A stretch of 64,000 nucleotides of DNA from Kastovskya adunca ATA6-11-RM4. GTDB taxonomy: Bacteria > Cyanobacteriota > Cyanobacteriia > Cyanobacteriales > Coleofasciculaceae. Below the pieces are notes generated by a model, which was not told the DNA's origin, did not search any database, and worked only from the letters and a program-made list of their open reading frames with translations. The stretch lies in assembly GCA_019359445.1 (NCBI GenBank), contig JAHHHJ010000002.1, positions 1-64,000 on the forward strand. The letters are read 5' to 3'. This document shows, in pieces, positions 9,282-16,937 of this stretch. A program made the position numbers and the translations under genes. Each line of letters begins with the position of its first letter. Position 1 is the stretch's first letter.

Positions 9282-9875
9282 TCAGGTAGGTTGTGCTAGA
9301 CATTCTGTAGCAGTCAGAAAGTCATTGAGGGTAATTCGGGACTGACTTTGCAAATACGCCATTGCTTTAAGTGCTGCCTCATGCGCCTCCCAGTCTGCAC
9401 CAATGCAACAGTCTTCAATTACATGAAAACGGTAATCATGCTGATGAGCATCAACGGCAGTGTAATGAACGCAAACATTCGTCAGCGCACCAATAATAAT
9501 CAAAGTTTCAACCTTCAATCCCTTCAACAAAATCTCTAAGTCAGTGGCATAAAAACAACTGTAACGGCGTTTAGTAATGGTAAATTCTCCATCCAAGGGA
9601 GCTAAGGAAGAATGAAAATTTGTTCCTGACCAAGTTTCTAAACAATGAACAGGTTCTGTGCCATCTAACTCTCGCCCAAAGTCCACCATCTCTTTCCGAT
9701 GCACTTCTTTAGTATGGATAATTGGGAGCTTAATACGTCGTGCTACAGCTAAAACTTGTTGAGCTTTGGGGAGAGCTTCTGCTGCACCCACAACCTTGAT
9801 TGCTCCTCCTGTAAAAATATCAGCTTGTAAATCAACGATCAGCAATGCTGTACGGTCTAAACTTTTTAATTTCAT
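9282..9875 (-). CDS. Isochorismatase-family cysteine hydrolase (biuret hydrolase/RutB-like)
   Basis: This 197-residue enzyme has the cysteine-hydrolase fold. The expected triad is Asp15 in 'LLIVDLQADIF', Lys102 in 'ITKRRYSCFYATDLE' and Cys135 in 'GALTNVCVHYTA'. Relatives hydrolyse small amides such as biuret, ureidoacrylate or nicotinamide, or isochorismate. The 'KRRYSCF...TDLE' segment resembles the amide-hydrolysing members. It lies inside an importer operon, ten bases before the ATPase gene, so it probably acts on the imported compound or on a product of the Rieske enzyme. Confidence 0.85.
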   Translation of the reverse strand: MKLKSLDRTALLIVDLQADIFTGGAIKVVGAAEALPKAQQVLAVARRIKLPIIHTKEVHRKEMVDFGRELDGTEPVHCLETWSGTNFHSSLAPLDGEFTITKRRYSCFYATDLEILLKGLKVETLIIIGALTNVCVHYTAVDAHQHDYRFHVIEDCCIGADWEAHEAALKAMAYLQSQSRITLNDFLTATECLAQPT

Positions 9876-9965
9876 AGAGCAGCCTTAGAGTAAATATTAC
9901 GTTAAATCCACTAATTTGGCATTCTGGTGAGAGGTAAAATCTGCTGAAATTATTGCTACTTACCT

Positions 9966-10796
9966 TTAAACGGAACGTTCCACCCAGGGCAAGGTAATAC
10001 GAGCAATTAACTTGAATAAGTAATCGATAAAAAGACCAATTAAACCAATTACAACGATACAGAAAAGTACCTTGTCAGTTTGAAGAAATCGCTGAGAGTA
10101 GATAATTTTAAAACCCAAACCATTTTGTGCTGCGATTAACTCTGAAATTACTAAAAAATTCCAAGCTCCTGCAACATTGACCCGAAGAGTATCTAAAATT
10201 CCAGGAAGCGTTGCGGGTAAAATAACTCGAAAGAGCAAATCAAGGCGGTTTGCCCCCAGAGTATAGGCAACATTGAGCATTTCGTTAGGAATGAACTTTA
10301 CTGTATCAGCAATCATGATGGCGTTGTAGAAGACAATTCCCAAAAAGACAATTAAAATTTTGGCAGATTCTCCTAACCCCGCCCATAGCACAATTAGGGG
10401 CATAAAAGCGGCGACGGGCATATAACGAACAATGCCGACAAAAGAGCCAAATAAGCTCTCCATACTGTAAAACGTTCCCATCGCGATACCAATGGGAATA
10501 CCTACTAGGGCTGCTAATAAAAAGCCTGCTAGGACTCGACTGGAACTTGCTAAAATATCCACCAGCAAGTCTTCCTCAAAGAGCATTTTTACTCCGGCTT
10601 GGAAAACGGCTGTGGGAGTAGGGAGAAAGCGATGGTCTACAAATCCCCCGTAGCTCAAGATTGCCCAAATCCCTAAAGGGAAAAGTATTGCAATTAGGGT
10701 GAGAAGTAAACTAAGCCACTTTGGAAATCCTTGTCGAATACTCCAAAATACAGAAGGTTGTAGGTAACGCTTACGCCTAGAAGTTGATTGAATCAT
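9966..10796 (-). CDS. ABC transporter permease, nitrate/sulfonate/taurine type
   Basis: This 276-residue inner-membrane protein has about six hydrophobic segments. The cytoplasmic EAA-like loop that docks the ATPase appears as 'AYTLGANRLDLLFRVILPATLPGILD'. It is of the SsuC/TauC/NrtB kind. It is the second gene of the operon, between the binding protein and the cysteine hydrolase. A 90-bp gap separates it from the hydrolase gene downstream. Confidence 0.9.
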   Translation of the reverse strand: MIQSTSRRKRYLQPSVFWSIRQGFPKWLSLLLTLIAILFPLGIWAILSYGGFVDHRFLPTPTAVFQAGVKMLFEEDLLVDILASSSRVLAGFLLAALVGIPIGIAMGTFYSMESLFGSFVGIVRYMPVAAFMPLIVLWAGLGESAKILIVFLGIVFYNAIMIADTVKFIPNEMLNVAYTLGANRLDLLFRVILPATLPGILDTLRVNVAGAWNFLVISELIAAQNGLGFKIIYSQRFLQTDKVLFCIVVIGLIGLFIDYLFKLIARITLPWVERSV

Positions 10797-10871
10797 TGTT
10801 ACAGATGCAATAGTACTGGTGTAGCAGAGTATTTAAGAATTCATCAGGTTAAGTGGGACTGAAATGCCTGT

Positions 10872-11906
10872 TTATTGTGTTTTAACTACAGCTTCAACAA
10901 ACCGAGGCTCTAACAAGTTTTTTAATTGAGGTACTTCCTCAACTTGCCCTTGTTTGGAGAGGAATGTTGCTAGCCTATTTAAAGGATTCAGCAAATAGAG
11001 ACCGCTCTGAGAATTCCCCAGCATTTCTAGATTGGTTTTCGCATCAGGAAGTTGAATCCCTTCTAAGTCAGCAGCGAGAGCTTCTGGTGTCACCTCAAAC
11101 TTCTTTGCAGCAATGGCTAACCCTTCCTCTGGATGTTCTTCTAAAAAGGTAATTCCTTTAAATATTCCTCGTACAAAGGCTTCAACTGCTTGGGGATTTT
11201 CTTCAATAAATTGTGTATCAAAAGCATAAACATCCGCTACTGCGGTGGGCATTTTTGATGAGTCGTAAATAATTCGCCCATCGGTTTGAGCCTTATCCGC
11301 CTGATTCATATACGGTGAGTAAGTTACGGCAATATCCACATTTCCCGCTTGATAAGCAGCAGCAGCAGCAGCAGGGGGAGCGTTAACAAATTTGACATCA
11401 GCATCAGATAGTCCAGCTTCTTCTAGTACTTGCAGTAAGAAGAAATGACTGACTGTTCCCTGCTCAACTGCAATCTTTTTGCCTTTAAAATCTTTAACAC
11501 TGTTAATCTTAGTTCGAGCTAGAATTCCATCCCCACCTACGGAGATACTTTCGACTAAGACAATGCGATAGTCTTTCCCTTTTGCTGCTAAAGACACAGC
11601 TTCTGAGGTGACGGGAGCCGCCGCATTAAGTTGTCCGGCTAAAAAGGCAGCATTATAATCAGCACTTGAGGAAAATCCTTTAAAATCTACCGTTAAATCT
11701 TCTTCGGCGAAGAAACCTTTTTCTTGGGCAATAAAAAATGGAGTTAGACCGATCCAAAGTGTACCGCCCAGGGTAAAAGACATTGACTCAGAACTTCCTG
11801 GGGAAGTAGTTTTATTTTGCTTGGTACAAGCATGAAGTAATGCGCCTCCGGCTACACCACCTATTAACTGGAGCGTTCGTCTTCGTGAATATTTTCCAGA
11901 AATCAT
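10872..11906 (-). CDS. ABC transporter substrate-binding lipoprotein (SsuA/NMT1-like)
   Basis: This 344-residue protein is the binding component and first gene of the operon. It has an N-terminal export signal with Arg-Arg-Arg followed by a hydrophobic run and a lipobox-like 'LLHAC' with Cys27, so lipoprotein processing (possibly Tat export) is likely. The mature part starts with 'FTLGGTLWIGLTPFFIAQEKGFFAEEDL', the hallmark opening of nitrate/sulfonate/thiamine-precursor-binding proteins. A run of GCA codons gives an Ala-rich stretch 'PPAAAAAAYQAG'. The ligand is unknown. The 173-bp gap to the divergent MBL gene must contain the operon promoter. Confidence 0.9.
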   Translation of the reverse strand: MISGKYSRRRTLQLIGGVAGGALLHACTKQNKTTSPGSSESMSFTLGGTLWIGLTPFFIAQEKGFFAEEDLTVDFKGFSSSADYNAAFLAGQLNAAAPVTSEAVSLAAKGKDYRIVLVESISVGGDGILARTKINSVKDFKGKKIAVEQGTVSHFFLLQVLEEAGLSDADVKFVNAPPAAAAAAYQAGNVDIAVTYSPYMNQADKAQTDGRIIYDSSKMPTAVADVYAFDTQFIEENPQAVEAFVRGIFKGITFLEEHPEEGLAIAAKKFEVTPEALAADLEGIQLPDAKTNLEMLGNSQSGLYLLNPLNRLATFLSKQGQVEEVPQLKNLLEPRFVEAVVKTQ

Positions 11907-12079
11907 AAGTCAAAACTTCATTGTAAGTTTTGTTAATAAGCCTTGGCAAACCAGAGCAAATGAACTACTGATTTAGTCAATTTATGTGGAGTTTATCTGC
12001 GTTTTCTGTGCGTTTAGCTACGATTCTTATAGATAAACAAAACTAATTTAAGAAGGCAACAGTATAGCAAAAAAAATCT

Positions 12080-12850
12080 ATGAAAAGTAATAAGCCCGTT
12101 TGCAACCATTGGTTTGCCACCCGCAAAATCAACGATAGACTGTACTGTATTAATGAGATTCACTATTGGGAATGGAATCGCGCCAATCTTTGGCTAGTGA
12201 AAGGACAAACCCAAGACCTCTTGATTGATACTGGGTTAGGGGTTGCAAGTTTACGTCAGCACATCGCTTCTTTAGTCGATAAACCGCTACTGGCGATCGC
12301 GTCTCACGTTCATTTTGACCATGCTGGCGGACTTTATGAATTTGAGCGTACTGCTATTCATGCCGCAGAAGCCGAGGCGTTAGGTTGTGCTGATGCAGTG
12401 GCAACTTTGTGTGACCCCTCCCTGGGGTGGATTTTAGATGAGCATTTTACCCAGCTACCTTATCCTGAGTTTACTGTCATGCAGTATAGCTTTCGAGGAG
12501 TGGAACCTAGCCAGATTTTACACGACGGTGATGTGATTGATTTAGGCGATCGCGCTTTGGAAGTCCTTCATTTGCCTGGTCATTCTCCAGGAGCGATCGC
12601 GCTGTACGATCCGATACACCAAGAACTATTTTCGGGAGATGTGGTTTATGACGGAGAACTACTAGACCAGTTACCTGGAAGCGATCCTTCTGCTTATTTA
12701 GCAACTTACGAACGCTTACAGAAGGTTCCAGTTGAAGTAGTTTTCCCAGGTCACTATCGTAGTTTTGGACAACAACGTTTACAAGAACTCATTGCGGATT
12801 ATTTAGAAGCGAAGCGAAAACCCGGTTGTCCTGCTGATATAGTTTCCTGA
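12080..12850 (+). CDS. Metallo-beta-lactamase-fold hydrolase
   Basis: This 256-residue hydrolase has the MBL-fold metal ligands: 'HVHFDH' at residues 76-81, 'LPGHSPG' around 172, 'SGDVVYDG' around 193 and 'FPGHY' near 225. This set is typical of glyoxalase II-like or other thioester and ester hydrolases. It diverges from the substrate-binding-protein operon across a 173-bp gap, which suggests it shares regulation with the importer and oxygenase genes. The substrate is unknown. A 20-residue N-terminal extension precedes the fold. Confidence 0.85.
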   Translation: MKSNKPVCNHWFATRKINDRLYCINEIHYWEWNRANLWLVKGQTQDLLIDTGLGVASLRQHIASLVDKPLLAIASHVHFDHAGGLYEFERTAIHAAEAEALGCADAVATLCDPSLGWILDEHFTQLPYPEFTVMQYSFRGVEPSQILHDGDVIDLGDRALEVLHLPGHSPGAIALYDPIHQELFSGDVVYDGELLDQLPGSDPSAYLATYERLQKVPVEVVFPGHYRSFGQQRLQELIADYLEAKRKPGCPADIVS

Positions 12851-13236
12851 TGAGAATAGGCGGCAGTAAGCTATCGAGTTAAACAATTTTAAATTCTCCC
12901 CCCGTTTAGATCCCCCCCTCACCCCCCTTAAAAAAGGGGGAGCCAGATGTTGCTTCGCTTTGATTTAACGGGGCTGGAGGGGATCTAAATCTGACGGAGC
13001 AGTTTGAAAACACTCCCCAAGGGCAACATTCAGTATTTTCCGAATCTGCGCCGTTTGCTCCTGTATCTACCTTTTATAGAATTTGATTACCTGGGAGCTG
13101 GTGAGATAACAGATCCGCTAACTCTGTCTGTAGATGCGATCGCGCTCTGTATAGCAGCGAAGGCGACGCAACCTTAGCGTTTGCAAAGATTTCACTCTAG
13201 ACAATATTCTCCCTACTGATACCCAAAGTTAAGACC
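12851..13236. other. Intergenic stretch with an 85-bp inverted-repeat element
   Basis: Positions 12905-12989 form an element bounded by TTTAGATCCCC (12905-12915) and GGGGATCTAAA (12979-12989), a perfect 11-bp terminal inverted repeat. An inner C-run/G-run pair lies around 12919-12941. It looks like a small non-autonomous palindromic repeat (MITE-like). The rest of the gap, including a HIP1 site near 13137, shows no gene. Confidence 0.6.
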
Positions 13237-15252
13237 ATGAAAGCGGAAGAGGTGCTGAGACGATATGCAGCAGGGGAAAGGGATTTTCGCCGTGTAAATC
13301 TTCGCGGTCAATCGTTCAAAGGGAAAGACCTGTCGGGAGCAGACTTTATTAAGGCGGATATTCGAGGGGCAAATTTTACGAATGCTTACCTCAAAGATGC
13401 CAAGTTTTGTGGGGCAAAAGCTGGACTACAGCGGCGATGGCAAACGGGTTTAACCGTATTGGCTTTACTGGTGTCGGCACTTTCAGGAATACTCAGCTGG
13501 TTCCCCTCACTTTTGGTATCACTCATATTCAATAGCGACTCTGACTCTATTGTCGCTGGTTGGGTTGCTCTCGGTCTAATCATTGTCTTCTGGATTGTTG
13601 TTATCCGCAAAGGTCTTAACACTGCCGTTGGAGCTGGAGCTGGAGCTTTCGCTGTCGCTGGAGCTGTCGCTGGAGCTGGAGCTTTCGCTGTCGCTGGAGC
13701 TGGAGCTTTCGCTGTCGCTGGAGCTGTCGCTGGAGCTGGAGCTTTCGCTGTCGCTGGAGCTGGAGCTGGAGCTGGAGCTGTCGCTGGAGCTGGAGCTGGA
13801 GCTGGAGCTGGAGCTGGAGCTGGAGCTTACATTGGCTGGCGAGGCTTGGCGGGAGATGAAAAGCACGTCTGGGTTCGCCCGATCGCGATTTCCTTTGCTG
13901 CCACAGGAGGCACCAGCTTCCGCAATGCAAATTTAACCGAGGCTGACTTCTCTCAAGCCACCCTTAAGAGTACAGATTTCAGAGGAGCTAACCTCACCCG
14001 GACTTGCTGGCGCAACACTCAAAAACTTGACCGCATTCGCCCTGGTACAACTTACCTGCAAGACGCAAAAGTGCGGCAGTTGTTGATTAGACAGGAACAA
14101 GACCAAAACCAAAACTTTGACCGCCAAAACCTGCGCGGAGTCAACTTATAAGGTGCAAACCTAGCCGATGCCAGCTTTATCGGCGCTGATTTAAGCGAAG
14201 CGAACTTGCAAGACGCGGACTTATCGAGAGCAAAACTAGTACAAACCCAATTAGATGAAGCTGATTTAACAGGTGCAACCCTCACCGGAGCCACGATTGA
14301 AGATTGGGGCATCACCAGTAGTACTAAGTTGCAGGGGGTTAGATGCAGATGTGTTTTCATGCGCTTACCGACAAAGGATGACCCCAACCCCCGCCGCAAA
14401 CCGGATAACTGGGAAGAGGAGTTTGAGGACGGGGATTTTGCTGACTTTATCAAGCCGATTATCGATACTCTCGACCTCTACCACAACCAAAGCGTTGACC
14501 CTCGTGCCATTGCAATTTCCTTCAAGCAATTAGCGGAAAACAATCCAGATGCCGAACTAGAGATTGTGGCGATGGAGAAGCGAGGTAAGGATAAGTTTTT
14601 ACTGCGTGCGACAACGGCTCCAAAAGCCGACCTTTCTCAGCTCAGTGCCGAGTATTTCACAACTTACAATGAGATAAAAGCCCTAACTGAGGCAGAAGTA
14701 AAAGCACTTATAGCTGAGAAAGATAATCGAATTTCGAGCTTAGAAAACATGATAGAAACAGCGCTACAGCGTCCAAGTTTTTATACAAATACACAAGTTG
14801 AACAGGTAGGTATTATGACAAACAATCCTGGTGGCATTTCTCAATCTAATACAGGTTCAATGAGTGGTGGACAGCAAGCCGCTATCGGTAACAACAATCA
14901 GCAAACAATGTCCATGCAAGCGGCTGCATCAGAAGGCAAACAGCTTTCTCAACAAGACGTATTGCAACTATTGGCAGAACTCGAACAGAGGATTAAGGAG
15001 TCAGAAATTCCTGCTGACACGAAAGAAGAAGCCACCACTTACCTAAGTGCGGCGAAAAAAGCACTTGATAAAGAGGAACCGAATAAAGAACGGGCAAAAA
15101 TTAACCTAGAAGGCGTAGCAGAAGAACTGGAAAAAGCCAGCAAGGTAGCAGAAGCAGGCACTACTCTATTTATAAAAGCAAAGCCAATTCTTGTTAAAGT
15201 CGCAGGTTGGTTAGGTGCCGTTGCTGCGGGTTCTTTCTTAGGTACTCTCTAG
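13237..15252 (+). pseudogene. Pentapeptide-repeat membrane protein interrupted by one in-frame TAA
   Basis: One reading frame runs from ATG 13237 to the stop at 15252, broken only by TAA at 14149-14151. Pentapeptide repeats (A[D/N]LXX) run at residues about 18-55 and resume after a membrane segment. They continue across the TAA without loss of frame: 'RQNLRGVNL', stop, 'GANLADASFIGADL'. The stop occupies the position of one repeat residue, consistent with a CAA-to-TAA change. Two hydrophobic segments (about 70-125) are followed by a 65-residue Ala/Gly tract. Beyond the repeats lie a charged domain (14400-14760), a Gln/Asn/Ser-rich linker and a helical region ending in a hydrophobic C-terminus. 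As sequenced, the product would be a 304-residue fragment. Readthrough or a sequence error are alternatives. Function unknown. Confidence 0.75.
13629..13827 (+). repeat. GGAGCT/GTCGCT hexamer tract with 60-bp higher-order repeat
   Basis: This tract is built from six-base units (GGAGCT, GTCGCT, TTCGCT), encoding Ala-Gly, Ala-Val and Ala-Phe pairs. The block at 13651-13680 is repeated exactly at 13711-13740, and the start of the 13681 block recurs at 13741, giving a 60-bp superimposed period. All units are multiples of three, so copy-number change would lengthen or shorten the protein without frameshift. Open frames on the other strand here (poly-Ser, Leu/Glu, Gln/Leu) are artefacts. Confidence 0.9.
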
Positions 15253-15489
15253 TCATAGAGACTGAGGCGCGAACCACCGTCCTCTGATTCCCATCCTCAA
15301 CAGTCCCAGCCTGACGTTGACAGGTGTTGATTGAGTTGGGGTTAGAGGAACGCCCCGATGCAGTTGTTAATCCTGGGAACGTCTGCCGCACTTGGCGATC
15401 GCTAAGTCACTCCTGAACCTTCTCACCTCCCTTCACTGCAGAACAACTAACGGCAGACCAATGACTTACCTGGTTAAACGCCTTGAGCC

Positions 15490-15516
15490 ACTCCCACGGA
15501 TTGAATCCGTGGGATT
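15490..15516. mobile_element. IS200/IS605-type right-end hairpin
   Basis: CCCACGGATT and AATCCGTGGG (about 15493-15512) form a stable hairpin just beyond the tnpB stop codon. Elements of this family have subterminal hairpins at both ends, recognised for transposition, and the tnpB 3' end plus right end gives rise to the guide (omega) RNA. The exact element boundary cannot be fixed from one copy. Confidence 0.6.
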
Positions 15517-16679
15517 CAGGCATCGAGCAGGGATTGCAGGAGTAACTCCTGTCTGACATCCCCTACGCCTAGAGTTGAACTCCCAACTCTTTTAATATTA
15601 ATGCTGGCATTCTCATCCCTGTCATTGACCGAATGACAGGATGGACAGCGCCAACGTCTAACCGATAAATCTAGAGAGTCTAGGACATGACCACAGCAAG
15701 AGCAAGTTTTAGTGGATGGATACCAGGGGTCAATATAGATGAGCTGTTTCCCTTTCTTCGACGCTACCCATTCCAGTATTTGCAGGAAGTCCCCTAACGC
15801 TAAATCATTAATTTTTCGTCCCCATAACCGTTGCATCCCTTTGAGGTTTAGTGTCTCGAAACACAACACATCAAACTCGTCAGTTAACTTGTGTGCCAGC
15901 TTCCAGAACCAGTCCCGCCGACGATTGCTAATAGCCTCGTGGTAGCGAACTAAATGTTTTCTTGCCTGCTCTCGGTTGTTTGACCCTTGGCGCTTCCTAG
16001 AATGCTGTTTGGACGCTTTCTGGAGTGTGGCGAGGGATGACTTTAGGAATAATGGTGACTCAATCTTGAAGCCTGACGCTCCTAACGTCGCTACCGCTAC
16101 GCTATCTGAGCAAGTGAGGAACACCTTCAACCCGAAGTCAAATCCAGCTATTTTACCCGTCTCGAACGTGACTTCTGGAATTGAATATCCGTCAACAACC
16201 ACAACCATGAACAGCTCACCCAATGCGGTGCGCTTGATGGTTAGTGTTTTGATAGTTCCCTCTATCTCTCTTGAGTTCCAGTATTGATATACCCGATTTC
16301 CTATCTTGACTCGATTCCCTCCTAGAAACTTGTATCCAGCCTGCTTGAGGGTGAATGATTTGTACTTTTTGACCTTCTTGAATCCTGGCGGCTTTACCCC
16401 TTTCTTGTGATGTTTGAAGAACAGTTGGTAGGCTTTGTCGATCCGTTGACAGATATCCTGAACAGCTTGAGAACCTACCAACTGCCAAAATGGGTTACGC
16501 TTCCGCCGCTTGGCAATATGTTTCTGAAGCCTTGCACAGTTCAAGTGCTTTCCCCACATCCGGTAGTACCGCTTGTGCAGGGCAATCCCATGGTTATAAA
16601 TTACACCAGCGGCATTGATTGTCCGCTTGAGGTGTTTATTCCGCTTGTGACTGTACAGCTTAAACTTCAGGGTTTTCAT
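15516..16679 (-). CDS. tnpB: IS200/IS605-family TnpB (OrfB) RNA-guided nuclease
   Basis: This 387-residue protein has all key TnpB residues. The RuvC-like catalytic set is Asp181 ('GFDFGLKVFLT'), Glu275 ('FETLNLKGM') and Asp355 ('DRDENASINI'). The zinc finger is Cys326-x2-Cys329 and Cys345-x2-Cys348. It therefore looks intact. TnpB is now known as an RNA-guided DNA nuclease that helps retain the element. No tnpA Y1 transposase is present, so the copy would depend on one in trans. The start at 16679 (MKTLKFKLYSHKRN) fits the family; nine extra in-frame codons upstream are unlikely to be used. Confidence 0.93.
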   Translation of the reverse strand: MKTLKFKLYSHKRNKHLKRTINAAGVIYNHGIALHKRYYRMWGKHLNCARLQKHIAKRRKRNPFWQLVGSQAVQDICQRIDKAYQLFFKHHKKGVKPPGFKKVKKYKSFTLKQAGYKFLGGNRVKIGNRVYQYWNSREIEGTIKTLTIKRTALGELFMVVVVDGYSIPEVTFETGKIAGFDFGLKVFLTCSDSVAVATLGASGFKIESPLFLKSSLATLQKASKQHSRKRQGSNNREQARKHLVRYHEAISNRRRDWFWKLAHKLTDEFDVLCFETLNLKGMQRLWGRKINDLALGDFLQILEWVASKKGKQLIYIDPWYPSTKTCSCCGHVLDSLDLSVRRWRCPSCHSVNDRDENASINIKRVGSSTLGVGDVRQELLLQSLLDA

Positions 16680-16720
16680 GCCTTTAATGATATTGTGTAT
16701 CCACACAACGTATAGATATT

Positions 16721-16870
16721 ATGCAGAAAAAACCTCTAAGCCTGCGAATTGAGGAAAGCCGTTTAGAAAAGCTAAAGCAACACGCCAGCCTAAAAAAGAA
16801 GACAATGACCCAGCTAATAGAGGATTGGATAGATAGGCTGCCCCCAACCCCTAGCACTGACGGCACTTAA
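16721..16870 (+). CDS. Small ribbon-helix-helix-like protein next to tnpB
   Basis: This is a 49-residue open frame divergent from tnpB, with 41 bp between the two starts. The sequence 'KPLSLRIEESRLEKLKQHASLKKKTMTQLIEDWIDRL' has the strand-helix-helix pattern of CopG/Arc-type DNA-binding proteins (alternating 'LSLRI' strand, then two amphipathic helices). It lies inside the probable left-end region of the element, so it may be an element-borne regulator. The homology is by pattern only. Confidence 0.6.
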   Translation: MQKKPLSLRIEESRLEKLKQHASLKKKTMTQLIEDWIDRLPPTPSTDGT

Positions 16871-16885
16871 AAGTGCCTACGCTAC

Positions 16886-16916
16886 ATCCCACCCATAAAT
16901 GAGGTGGGCTTTGCTT
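16886..16916. mobile_element. Probable left-end hairpin of the tnpB element
   Basis: CCCACC and GGTGGG, separated by about eight bases, form a hairpin at about 16889-16911, followed by CTTTGCTTATTG. It lies just past the small RHH gene and before the GH116 gene. It may be the subterminal left-end hairpin of the IS200/IS605-type element or simply a terminator for the small gene. Confidence 0.45.
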
Positions 16917-16937
16917 ATTGTTTTGTAAAATCAGGGA

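Noticed and set aside
13576-13936. Poly-Ser/Asp, Leu/Glu and Gln/Leu-rich open frames over the hexamer tract
   Set aside because: They are other-frame readings of the GGAGCT repeat; the pentapeptide frame explains the sequence.
14206-15252. A separate gene starting at TTG 14206
   Set aside because: Pentapeptide coding extends in frame upstream of this TTG to the TAA, so it is the 3' part of the interrupted gene, not an independent start.
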